The position numbers and the translations under genes were made by a program. This document shows, piece by piece, positions 18,689 to 26,821 of a stretch of 64,000 nucleotides of DNA (position 1 is its first letter; each line of letters opens with the position of its first letter). The notes under the pieces were generated by a model. The model saw only the letters and a program-made list of their open reading frames with translations, was not told where the DNA came from and searched no databases. Source of the DNA: Pseudomonas guineae (GTDB lineage Bacteria > Pseudomonadota > Gammaproteobacteria > Pseudomonadales > Pseudomonadaceae); NCBI RefSeq assembly GCF_900113745.1, contig NZ_FOQL01000001.1, positions 1,116,001-1,180,000 on the forward strand, in the 5' to 3' direction.

Positions 18689-20365
18689 ATGAGTGAATTG
18701 ATTCGCGTACCCGACATCGGTGGCGGTGAGGGTGAAGTGATCGAGCTGTTCGTCAAGGTTGGCGACCGCATAGACGCTGATCAGAGCGTGCTGACCCTGG
18801 AGTCGGACAAGGCCAGTATGGAAATCCCCGCGCCGAAAGCCGGCGTGGTGAAAAGCCTGAAAGTGAAGCTCGGTGACCGCCTGAAAGAAGGCGATGGACT
18901 GCTCGAACTGGAAGTTGAAGGTGACAGCGAGGCCGCTGCGGAAAAGCCTGCAGATGCGGCGCCCGAACCCGCGGAGAAAGCTACTGCGGCGCCTGCGGCG
19001 GCTGCACAGCCCTCGGCTAAAGCGGCGAGCAGCAGCGTGCAAGATATTCACGTGCCGGACATCGGCTCGGACGGTAAAGCCAAGGTCATCGAAGTGCTGG
19101 TTAAGGTCGGTGATACGGTCGAAGCCGACCAGTCGCTGATCACCCTGGAGTCGGACAAGGCCAGCATGGAAATCCCTTCGCCGGCAGCCGGCGTGGTGGA
19201 AAGCATTGTCGTGAAACTGGATGCCGATGTTGGCACCGGCGACCTAATCCTCAAGCTCAAGGTCGCGGGTGACGCGGCTGCAGAGCCGGCTGAAGAACCG
19301 AGCAAAAGTGCAGCACCTACGCCGTCTAGCAACAGCGACACGCACAAGGTGCCTGCCGGCGCGAGCCCGGCCATTGCGGCAGAAGTCAGCGCTATTGCGT
19401 CACTTTCCGCTGCAGCCGCCAATGTTACGGCCATGCCTAAGCGTGACGGCGCCAAGGTGCATGCGGGGCCGGCCGTACGCTTGCTTGCTCGTGAGTTTGG
19501 TGTCGAACTGGCTGTTGTACCAGGCAGCGGGCCGAAGGGCCGCGTGCTCAAAGAGGACGTACAGGTTTACGTCAAGGCCATGATGCAGAAGGCCAAAGAA
19601 GCCCCAGCCGCAGGTGCAACCGGTGGTGCCGGCATCCCGCCGATCCCGGTGGTGGACTTCAGCAAGTTTGGTGAAATCGAAGAAGTGGCGATGACCCGCC
19701 TGATGCAGGTGGGTGCTAATAACCTGCATCGCAGCTGGCTCAACGTGCCGCACGTGACTCAGTTCGATTCGGCCGACATCACCGAACTGGAAGCCTTCCG
19801 CGTTGCGCAGAAGGCCGTGGCAGAAAAGGCCGGGGTGAAACTCACCGTGCTACCGTTGCTGCTCAAGGCCTGTGCCTTCCTGCTCAAGGAACTGCCGGAC
19901 TTCAACAGCTCGCTGGCACCGAGCGGCAAGGCCATCATCCGCAAGAAATACGTGAACATCGGCTTTGCCGTGGACACCCCGGACGGTCTGCTGGTCCCAG
20001 TAATCAAGAATGTCGACCAGAAGAGCCTGCTGCAGCTGGCCGCTGAAGCCGCCGCTCTGGCGGAGAAGGCGCGCAGCAAGAAGCTGTCTGCCGATGATAT
20101 GCAGGGCGCTTGCTTTACCATCTCCAGCCTCGGCCACATTGGCGGTACCGGCTTTACGCCGATCGTCAACGCCCCGGAAGTGGCGATTCTTGGCGTGAGC
20201 AAAGCGACCATCCAGCCGGTCTGGGATGGCAAAGCCTTCCAGCCTAAGCTGATGTTGCCGCTGTCGTTGTCCTACGACCACCGAGTGATCAACGGTGCCG
20301 CTGCCGCGCGCTTCACCAAGCGTTTGGGCGATGTATTGACGGACATCCGCACCATGCTGCTGTAA
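18689..20365 (+). CDS. aceF: AceF, dihydrolipoyllysine acetyltransferase (PDH E2)
   Basis: A 558-residue E2p with two lipoyl domains (lipoyl lysines K41 and K157, both in ESDKASMEIP), Ala/Pro-rich linkers, a peripheral subunit-binding domain (GPAVRLLAREFGVELAVVPG to about 290) and the catalytic domain ending with SYDHRVINGAAAARF, where H531 is catalytic. N535 replaces the Asp of E. coli; Azotobacter E2p also has Asn there, so this is a lineage trait and not a defect. RBS AAGGAG 7 nt upstream of ATG. E. coli has three lipoyl domains, Pseudomonas two. Confidence 0.97.
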   Translation: MSELIRVPDIGGGEGEVIELFVKVGDRIDADQSVLTLESDKASMEIPAPKAGVVKSLKVKLGDRLKEGDGLLELEVEGDSEAAAEKPADAAPEPAEKATAAPAAAAQPSAKAASSSVQDIHVPDIGSDGKAKVIEVLVKVGDTVEADQSLITLESDKASMEIPSPAAGVVESIVVKLDADVGTGDLILKLKVAGDAAAEPAEEPSKSAAPTPSSNSDTHKVPAGASPAIAAEVSAIASLSAAAANVTAMPKRDGAKVHAGPAVRLLAREFGVELAVVPGSGPKGRVLKEDVQVYVKAMMQKAKEAPAAGATGGAGIPPIPVVDFSKFGEIEEVAMTRLMQVGANNLHRSWLNVPHVTQFDSADITELEAFRVAQKAVAEKAGVKLTVLPLLLKACAFLLKELPDFNSSLAPSGKAIIRKKYVNIGFAVDTPDGLLVPVIKNVDQKSLLQLAAEAAALAEKARSKKLSADDMQGACFTISSLGHIGGTGFTPIVNAPEVAILGVSKATIQPVWDGKAFQPKLMLPLSLSYDHRVINGAAAARFTKRLGDVLTDIRTMLL

Positions 20366-20402
20366 CGCTTCAACTTTCGAGCCGCCACGCTCGTAACCTC
20401 GA

Positions 20403-20429
20403 CCCCGCCCTTGTAGGCGGGGTTTTTTT
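20403..20429 (+). terminator. Rho-independent terminator of aceEF
   Basis: CCCCGCC-CTTGTA-GGCGGGG, a perfect 7-bp GC stem, followed directly by seven T. Lies 38 bp after the aceF stop. Confidence 0.93.
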
Positions 20430-20466
20430 GCCTCAAAACTTACGCGGCGCAATGAACAACAGCCGC

Positions 20467-20997
20467 TTAGCCTTTTTGCAAATTACGGATCAGAAAGCTC
20501 AGGGCTTTGGCCAACTCGGCCGCGCCTTGGTGATCACGCACAATACTCAGCAGCGGGCTACCATCATTGGGGTTGTGCAGCACACAGCTAATGCCGGTGG
20601 TGGGGCACTCGTAGCGTACAAAAGGATCGACACCAAACAGCGCAATCCGCTGATTACGCACAGCTATATCGGTGCCCTGCTGGCCACGGGTTTCCTCACG
20701 CAGCAGTAGTTCGCCGGACTCGCCTTGGCGCACTTGGTAGAGTAAATCTTGGCGCTGCGCCTGGCCCACCTGATAAGCCGCGCGCAGGGCATAGATTTTC
20801 AATAGATCATTGCAATGGGCTAACAGCGCCTGGCGTTCATTTTCGGTCAGATAAAGACGCTTAAGCTCAAGCAGATAATTGCCCTGCTCGGCACTGCTCA
20901 AACCGCCGCCGGGCTCAGCAGCAAATACCGGCGAGGCGGCCATACAGGCGCTTAGTAGCGCTGCGCCTATTAGTTTTCTTGTCAGTCGCAATTGCAT
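20467..20997 (-). CDS. Secreted hypothetical protein
   Basis: A 176-residue protein I do not recognise. Residues 1-27 look like a Sec signal peptide (RLTRKLIGAALLSACMAASPVFA, cleavage likely before AEPGGG). The mature part is predicted helical and Gln/Leu/Arg-rich, with one Cys in HCNDLL and two in ECPTTGISC that could form a disulfide. ATG at 20997 with AAGGG 7 nt upstream. It is divergent from dipA (77-bp gap) and converges on the aceEF terminator. A periplasmic role is inferred from the signal peptide only. Confidence 0.7.
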   Translation of the reverse strand: MQLRLTRKLIGAALLSACMAASPVFAAEPGGGLSSAEQGNYLLELKRLYLTENERQALLAHCNDLLKIYALRAAYQVGQAQRQDLLYQVRQGESGELLLREETRGQQGTDIAVRNQRIALFGVDPFVRYECPTTGISCVLHNPNDGSPLLSIVRDHQGAAELAKALSFLIRNLQKG

Positions 20998-21074
20998 GAT
21001 GCACCCTTACCCGACGCTATAAGTGAAGTGAGTCGATTGCCGCCTCGATCAGCATACTGGAAGCCAGCCATCGA

Positions 21075-23717
21075 ATGAAAAGCCATCCCGATGCCGCGAG
21101 TCGTTTAGCGGCCGAGGTTGTGACGCAGTTGCCAGTGCCTTCGCGCCTTGGCTTGCTGCGTTTCGAGCGTTTAAATGAAACCAGCTGGACGCTGCTTTAT
21201 CTCGATTCTGCTTGCGAACAACAATTCGGTCTGCCGGCCCAAGACCTCTGCTCCCTGCTTGATGCCCCATACGCCAGCCTGATGGAGCCCACTGTTCGCT
21301 ACCAGCTGCATGACAACATTGCGCAACAGCTCGCCCAGTTTAAGCATTACAACGTGCAGTACCGCCTGCATACACCGCGCGGCAGCCTGACCCTGATGGA
21401 AACGGGCGAAGCCTTTAAGCAGCGCGGCCGGCACATGCTCCGTGGCTACCTGCTGGTGATGACCGAGCAGAGCGCAGCTGCTCCACCGACACTGGAACTG
21501 TACCCGCCTAGCCAGGCCGAGCTGCACGCCCAGCAGCGCCGCACGCTCGCTCAGCAACAGCTACTCGTCACCCTCGCGCACCAGCACTACAGCGATAGCG
21601 AGCCGTTACGTGAGGCTGCTGAATTGATCAGCAAAAGTGCCTGCCTGGTCTATGGCGTAAGCCGCGTCGGCATTTGGAACATCAAGGGCCACATACTGCA
21701 ATCGGTTGCGTTGTATCAGCAGGCAGAAGCGCAGCACATACCGCAGGCTGATATCGATGCCAGCGCCTACCCCGCCTACTTGCAGGCGTTACATAGCGGC
21801 CGCGCACTGGACGCCAGCGATGCGTTGCAAGATCCGCGCACGCGTGAGCTTGGTGACAGCTACCTGCACCCGATGGGCATTAGCGCAATACTGGATGCGG
21901 GCATACGCATCGCCGGTGAGATAGTCGGCATATTGTGTATTGAACATACCGGACCTGCACGCACCTGGCAGGCCGATGAAATTGCCTTTGCTGGCGCACT
22001 GGCGGACCAATACGCGCAAGTGCTGACTAACCAGCAACGGCGCTCAGCCACCAACGCCTTGTACCTATTCCAGCGCGCAGTCGAGCAGAGTTCCAGCGCC
22101 TTTATCCTGCTCGACCGCGACGGCTTGGTGGAGTACGTCAACCCGAGCTTTACCGCCATCACCCTGTACAGCGCCAGCGAAGTACAGGGCCGCCGTCTCT
22201 CCGAAATACCCGCGCTGGACAACCTCAGCGACCTGCTGTTCGATGCGACGTCCAGCTTGGCCGAAAACAACAGCTGGCAGGGCGAATTCAAGAGTCGGCG
22301 CAAAAATCTCGAACCGTATTGGGGGCAGTTATCGCTGTCCAAGGTGTATGCCGATGACGGCAGCCTGACCCACTACATCGGCATCTACGAAGACGTGACC
22401 GCCAACAAACAGGCCCAGCAGCATATCGAGCGCCTGGCTTTTCGCGACAACCTTACGGGGCTGGGCAATCGCTATGCCTTTATCCGTTCGCTGGAAAGCC
22501 ACTTCCGCGAGCAACCCGGCAAGCCGATCAGCTTGCTGCTGGTGGACATCGATAACTTCAAGCGAATCAACGACAGCCTCGGTCACCAAACCGGCGACAA
22601 ACTGCTGGTCAGTTTGGCCCGTCGTTTGCGCAACACCTTATCGCCCAGCAGTGTGTTGGCACGCTTTGCCAGCAACGAATTTGCAGTTCTGCTCGACGCT
22701 AACCAAGCCGACAGCCAATTGATGGCGCAGAAACTGCTGAAAACCCTGGATAAGCCGCTGTTCGTCGACAACCAGCTGATCAGCGTCACCGGCTCCATTG
22801 GCGTGGCCTGCGCTCCCGAGCACGGCGACGACCCACAGGCCCTGATGAAGCACAGCGGCCTGGCCCTGCACAAAGCCAAGGCCAATGGCAAAAACCAGCT
22901 GCAGGTGTTTACCGATGTGCTTAATGCCGAGGCGCACTACAAGCTGTTCGTCGAGAGCAACCTGCGGCGCGCACTGATGCAGAACGAGCTGGAAGTGTTT
23001 TACCAGCCAAAACTCTGCCTTAAGAGCGGCAAACTGTTAGGTCTGGAAGCGTTGCTGCGCTGGCATCACCCGGAAAAGGGCATGATCAGCCCGGATAAAT
23101 TCATCGGCGTGGCGGAAGAAACCGGCCTGATTATCCCTATCGGCAAGTGGGTGGCACGCCAAGCTTGCCGCATGAATAAGCAGCTGGTCGAGCTCGGCCA
23201 TAAGACCCTGCAAATGGCCATTAACCTGTCGCCCAAACAGTTTTCAGACCCTGACCTGGTCAGGGAAATCGCCGCCATCCTACGTGAAGAGCAACTCGAC
23301 CCAGCCCTGCTGGAACTAGAATTAACCGAAAGCCTGCTACTGGAAGCCTCCGACGATACGCGCCAGCAACTCAATAGTTTGAAGAGTCTGGGCCTGACGC
23401 TGGCTATGGATGACTTTGGTACAGGTTATTCCTCACTCAGTTACTTGAAGAAATTCCCTATTGATGTGATCAAAATTGATCGCAGCTTTATCAAAGACAT
23501 TCCGGACAACCAAGACGATATGGAAATCACCTCCGCAGTGATTGCCATGGCCCACAACCTCAAACTCAAGGTGGTGGCTGAGGGCATTGAAACCGCCGCG
23601 CAGCTGAACTTCCTGCGCCGCCATCGGTGCGATATCGGCCAGGGCTACCTGTTCGACCGACCGATCCCCGGTCGCGACCTGCTGGAAAGCCTGAAGCGCT
23701 ATCCAAGTCGCGGCTGA
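21075..23717 (+). CDS. dipA: DipA-like c-di-GMP phosphodiesterase (GAF-PAS-GGDEF-EAL)
   Basis: An 880-residue sensor/effector. Order: N-terminal PAS-like region, GAF-like domain (about 150-310, PMGISAILDAGIRIAGEIVG), PAS (about 325-440, ILLDRDGLVEYVNPSFTAIT), degenerate GGDEF (about 455-615, signature ASNEF at 532-536), and EAL (625-870) with EALLRW at 658-663 and DDFGTGYSSL. The GGDEF site is not expected to make c-di-GMP and may bind GTP; the EAL residues look intact, so the net activity is c-di-GMP hydrolysis. P. aeruginosa DipA (PA5017) controls biofilm dispersion and swarming and also has ASNEF. No transmembrane segment is evident. RBS weak at ATG 21075. Confidence 0.9.
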   Translation: MKSHPDAASRLAAEVVTQLPVPSRLGLLRFERLNETSWTLLYLDSACEQQFGLPAQDLCSLLDAPYASLMEPTVRYQLHDNIAQQLAQFKHYNVQYRLHTPRGSLTLMETGEAFKQRGRHMLRGYLLVMTEQSAAAPPTLELYPPSQAELHAQQRRTLAQQQLLVTLAHQHYSDSEPLREAAELISKSACLVYGVSRVGIWNIKGHILQSVALYQQAEAQHIPQADIDASAYPAYLQALHSGRALDASDALQDPRTRELGDSYLHPMGISAILDAGIRIAGEIVGILCIEHTGPARTWQADEIAFAGALADQYAQVLTNQQRRSATNALYLFQRAVEQSSSAFILLDRDGLVEYVNPSFTAITLYSASEVQGRRLSEIPALDNLSDLLFDATSSLAENNSWQGEFKSRRKNLEPYWGQLSLSKVYADDGSLTHYIGIYEDVTANKQAQQHIERLAFRDNLTGLGNRYAFIRSLESHFREQPGKPISLLLVDIDNFKRINDSLGHQTGDKLLVSLARRLRNTLSPSSVLARFASNEFAVLLDANQADSQLMAQKLLKTLDKPLFVDNQLISVTGSIGVACAPEHGDDPQALMKHSGLALHKAKANGKNQLQVFTDVLNAEAHYKLFVESNLRRALMQNELEVFYQPKLCLKSGKLLGLEALLRWHHPEKGMISPDKFIGVAEETGLIIPIGKWVARQACRMNKQLVELGHKTLQMAINLSPKQFSDPDLVREIAAILREEQLDPALLELELTESLLLEASDDTRQQLNSLKSLGLTLAMDDFGTGYSSLSYLKKFPIDVIKIDRSFIKDIPDNQDDMEITSAVIAMAHNLKLKVVAEGIETAAQLNFLRRHRCDIGQGYLFDRPIPGRDLLESLKRYPSRG

Positions 23718-23783
23718 CCCACCTGTAACAAGCCGGTATTTCGACTGTCTATGTCACACATGCTTCTGCTGAGGAAATGGCTC

Positions 23784-24431
23784 ATGGTTCTGCGCTCGCA
23801 AATTCTCGCCCACAAACTCGAACTACCAACGGCCGAGCAAGCCCTGCCCGGACGTGCCGAAGCCATGCCGGTTACCGCCGCGCACTTCGTCAACGGCAAC
23901 GCGCTGCAAGGGCCATTCCCGGCAGGCTTGCACCAGGCGGTATTTGGCCTGGGGTGTTTCTGGGGCGCCGAGCGGCGCTTCTGGCAACAGCCGGGCGTAT
24001 GGAGTAGCGCGGCAGGTTATGCCGGCGGTCATACGCCCAACCCGACCTATGACGAAACCTGCTCAGGTCTGACCGGCCACACCGAAGTGGTGCTGGTGGT
24101 GTTCGACCCGCAGCTAACCAGCTATGAAGCCTTGCTGAAAGTATTCTGGGAAGCACACAACCCGACCCAAGGCATGCGTCAGGGTAACGACACCGGCAGC
24201 CAATACCGTTCGGCAATCTACTGCTACGGTGCCGAGCAACTGGCGGCGGCGCAAGCCAGCCAGAAGCAATTCCAGGCCGAGCTGGAAAAGGCCGGTTTAG
24301 GCCTAATCACCACCGAAGTTCGCGAAGCGCCGCCCTTCTACTACGCCGAGACCTACCATCAGCAGTACCTGGCGAAAAACCCAGGCGGCTACTGCGGCCT
24401 GAGTGGCACGGGCGTGTGCCTGCCAGCCTGA
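23784..24431 (+). CDS. msrA: MsrA, peptide methionine-S-sulfoxide reductase
   Basis: A 215-residue enzyme reducing Met-S-sulfoxide in proteins. Active-site [11 protein letters not shown] with nucleophile C58; resolving Cys region near the C-terminus ([15 protein letters not shown]). ATG at 23784 ([11 protein letters not shown]) has AGGAA 7 nt upstream and gives the usual Pseudomonas length; an in-frame ATG at 23751 lacks an RBS. Follows dipA on the same strand with a 66-bp gap. Confidence 0.95.
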   Translation: MVLRSQILAHKLELPTAEQALPGRAEAMPVTAAHFVNGNALQGPFPAGLHQAVFGLGCFWGAERRFWQQPGVWSSAAGYAGGHTPNPTYDETCSGLTGHTEVVLVVFDPQLTSYEALLKVFWEAHNPTQGMRQGNDTGSQYRSAIYCYGAEQLAAAQASQKQFQAELEKAGLGLITTEVREAPPFYYAETYHQQYLAKNPGGYCGLSGTGVCLPA

Positions 24432-24438
24432 ACGTACT

Positions 24439-24471
24439 CGGGTTCAAAGGCCTCTAGCGCCCTAGAACCCG
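24439..24471. terminator. Weak hairpin between convergent msrA and oxidoreductase genes
   Basis: Arms CGGGTTC and GAACCCG are perfectly complementary with a 19-nt loop that can pair further (GG with CC). No T tract follows on either strand, so intrinsic termination is doubtful. Confidence 0.3.
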
Positions 24472-24506
24472 GCCGGACCTCACTGCGCCTGAGTCTGCGC
24501 TGCTGC

Positions 24507-26129
24507 TTATGCAGGCGTGGCAGGCGTCCAACGCTTCAACAGTTTGCCCACCTGGTAACCACGCCAGCCGAGCATGCGCGAGGCGGTCAGTACGCCCGCC
24601 ATCAGAGCACCACCGACGCCAGCCGTTACGGTATCCGCACCGGTCAGGTAAAGCCCTTTGATCGGCGTCTGGCTGTGAATCCAGTGCTGCTCAAAACGCT
24701 GTACCGTGTGGTCGATGCCATAAATCTCACCCTGCTCATTCCACTGATACCACTCAGTGGACAACGGCGTGCCCAGCTCGCAGAAATCCAGTGCCCCACG
24801 TAATTGCGGCTGATGCTGGTAGAGGGTTTCCAGCAAGTCGTCGGTCAGCTTGGCCTTTAGCGCCTCATACTCAGCCCCGCGCTTGCCCCAAGTACTGCCT
24901 TTCCACGGAGCGAACCACTCAGGCAAGGCTAAAGCGACTATCTCCACTGTCGCCTTGTGCGGGTACTGGGCGGCCCAGGCGGGATCCTTGGCTGAAGGGA
25001 AGGAGATATAGGTCAGGGGTGTTTGCTCTGTGCGCCCGGCTTTGAACGCAATGACGTTGCGGTCGTGGTCAAAGGTTGGGTAGACCCAATAATTGGTCTT
25101 CGGCACATTCAACTCGGCAGCACTGCCCTTAAAACCCGCGTACAAACAAAGGGTCGCGGCAGACAGCTCGACCTTGGGCAGATGCGTTAGCAGGCCATAT
25201 TCATTCGCCACCTGCGGCGTTAACAAGCGCGTGTAGGTGGGCACTAAGCCGGCGCAGCTGACGATCTGCGGCGCGCGTATTTCTACGCCATCTTTGTGCA
25301 TGCGCACACCTACTGCGCGACCGTTCTCGACCAAAATCTTATCGACGCCGGCATAGGTGAACACATGACCGCCGGCGGCTTCGATCACCGGGATAATGCT
25401 TTCGGAAACCTTCGTTGCACCGCCCACCGGGTAGTTACCGCCGCTGATGTAGTGCTTGGCGACCATGGCATGCATGACGAAGGCGGACTTGGCGGGCGGT
25501 AAGCCGTAATCGCCCCACTGCGCAGTGAGCGCACCGATCAGCTGTTGGTTCTGGGTCAGGCCTTCAAGGACTTCACGGGTGGTTTTGAAGAAGTAGCCCG
25601 GCAACCAGTAGCGACGCAGCTTGCTGTACAGCACACCCAGCGAGCGCGGCAGTGCCTGACCGGCGAAGAAACGCGGCACCTTAGCGCTGACCTCACTAAG
25701 CAACGCCACATAGCGGTCGATCGCCTGCGCCTCATCCGGGAAGTGCAGCTTCATCTCGGCTTTGAATTCTTCACGCCCGGCCACGTAGTCGATGACGTTA
25801 TCGCCCAGCACGATACGGTCGTAACGCGCATCCATCGGCGCCCACTCAAGCTGGCCATCACTGATCACATCAAACACTCGGCGGATCGTCGACCAGGGCT
25901 TGTGCACCTCACCGACGTAATGCACGCCCACATCCCACTCGTAGCCTTCGCGCTCATAGCTATGGGTGTAACCCCCTGCGGTGTAATGCTGCTCCAGCAC
26001 GCACACACGCTTACCGAGCTTGGCCAGCAGCGCGGCAGTAGTCAGCCCGCCGATACCAGAACCGATGATGATGACGTCGTAGTCGTCACGCACCAGGCGT
26101 GAACGGAAGCGAGTACCGGTGCGTTTCAT
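24507..26129 (-). CDS. FAD-dependent oxidoreductase, phytoene desaturase/retinol saturase-like
   Basis: A 540-residue flavoprotein. DDYDVIIIGSGIGGLTTAALL has the Rossmann GxGxxG (G23-G28) followed by VCVLEQH with the ribose-binding Glu; GGYTHSYEREGYEWDVGVHY is the CrtI/RetSat-type second motif; the C-terminal GLYLTGADTVTAGVGGALM is the FAD-binding GD-type motif. The family covers carotenoid desaturases and all-trans-retinol 13,14-reductases, so the substrate is probably a polyene or hydrophobic alkene but cannot be named. ATG at 26129 has AGGAG 6 nt upstream. Divergent from a padR gene with two palindromic operators between them. Confidence 0.8.
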   Translation of the reverse strand: MKRTGTRFRSRLVRDDYDVIIIGSGIGGLTTAALLAKLGKRVCVLEQHYTAGGYTHSYEREGYEWDVGVHYVGEVHKPWSTIRRVFDVISDGQLEWAPMDARYDRIVLGDNVIDYVAGREEFKAEMKLHFPDEAQAIDRYVALLSEVSAKVPRFFAGQALPRSLGVLYSKLRRYWLPGYFFKTTREVLEGLTQNQQLIGALTAQWGDYGLPPAKSAFVMHAMVAKHYISGGNYPVGGATKVSESIIPVIEAAGGHVFTYAGVDKILVENGRAVGVRMHKDGVEIRAPQIVSCAGLVPTYTRLLTPQVANEYGLLTHLPKVELSAATLCLYAGFKGSAAELNVPKTNYWVYPTFDHDRNVIAFKAGRTEQTPLTYISFPSAKDPAWAAQYPHKATVEIVALALPEWFAPWKGSTWGKRGAEYEALKAKLTDDLLETLYQHQPQLRGALDFCELGTPLSTEWYQWNEQGEIYGIDHTVQRFEQHWIHSQTPIKGLYLTGADTVTAGVGGALMAGVLTASRMLGWRGYQVGKLLKRWTPATPA

Positions 26130-26153
26130 GGATAACTCCTGCGTTATTCTTGT

Positions 26154-26171
26154 TATGCAATTTTTTGCATA
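26154..26171. promoter_or_regulatory. PadR operator site 1
   Basis: TATGCAA-TTTT-TTGCATA, a perfect 18-bp inverted repeat, 25 bp upstream of the oxidoreductase start. It contains the core ATGCAA-N4-TTGCAT shared with the second site; PadR operators are commonly ATGT-N8-ACAT palindromes, which this resembles in layout. Confidence 0.7.
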
Positions 26172-26192
26172 CTAGACAGCATCGAGCTGCCC

Positions 26193-26208
26193 ATGCAACT
26201 TTTTGCAT
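26193..26208. promoter_or_regulatory. PadR operator site 2
   Basis: ATGCAA-CTTT-TTGCAT, the same 6-bp arms as site 1, centre 38 bp away, 49 bp before the padR start. Placement in a divergent gap suggests joint repression of both genes and autoregulation. Confidence 0.7.
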
Positions 26209-26256
26209 AATCCGTATACTGCCGCGCACGCTCATTACCGCCGGTGAAACCTGCCT

Positions 26257-26793
26257 ATGTCGCTCAAGCACGCCATTCTTATCCTGCTGGAAAGTGAGCC
26301 AGGCAGTGGCTACGACCTGCTCAAGCGCTTTAAGGATGGCCTCGGCTACTTCTGGAATGCCAAACATCAGCAGGTCTACCTGGAGCTGAAAAAACTCAGT
26401 GAGGCAGGCTGGCTGGAGTTTGAAGCGCAGGCGCAGGACGCCCGTCCGGACAAAAAGAACTACCGCATGACACCCGCCGGCCACAGCGAACTGCTGCGCT
26501 GGCTGGGCGAGCCGGTGCAGCCGAGCAAGATCAACGATGCGCTGCTGGTCAAGCTCTATGCCGGCGCGCACACCAGCCAAGACAACCTGCGCGAGGAGAT
26601 GCAGCGGCACGTGGCCGTGCACCGTAAAACCTTGGCCAGCCTGCTGCAGATTGAAAAGGACTTTCAAGCGCTACCCGACGCACAACGCAACGCCCTGCGC
26701 CTGCCCTACCTCACCCTGCGCCGTGGCATTCTCGGCGAACAATCTTGGTTAGTGTGGGCAGCAGAAGTGGAGCAAGAATTAAACCGCGACTGA
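26257..26793 (+). CDS. PadR family transcriptional regulator
   Basis: A 178-residue repressor: N-terminal winged helix (MSLKHAILILLESEPGSGYDLLKRF, then KHQQVYLELKKLSEAGWLEF and wing NYRMTPAGHSELLRWL) and a C-terminal Vir_act_alpha_C helical dimerisation domain from about residue 90. PadR proteins respond to phenolics or other small hydrophobic ligands. ATG at 26257, RBS weak. Divergent from the oxidoreductase it probably controls. Confidence 0.87.
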   Translation: MSLKHAILILLESEPGSGYDLLKRFKDGLGYFWNAKHQQVYLELKKLSEAGWLEFEAQAQDARPDKKNYRMTPAGHSELLRWLGEPVQPSKINDALLVKLYAGAHTSQDNLREEMQRHVAVHRKTLASLLQIEKDFQALPDAQRNALRLPYLTLRRGILGEQSWLVWAAEVEQELNRD

Positions 26794-26821
26794 ATCGGCC
26801 AGCTATGCTGGCTTGGCGTGA

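Noticed and set aside
20282..20302. Asn instead of Asp in the AceF HRxxxG motif as a defect
   Set aside because: Azotobacter E2p has the same Asn at the active site; it is normal in this lineage.
22668..22682. ASNEF in place of GGDEF as a new mutation
   Set aside because: P. aeruginosa DipA has the same degenerate motif, so this is a family trait.
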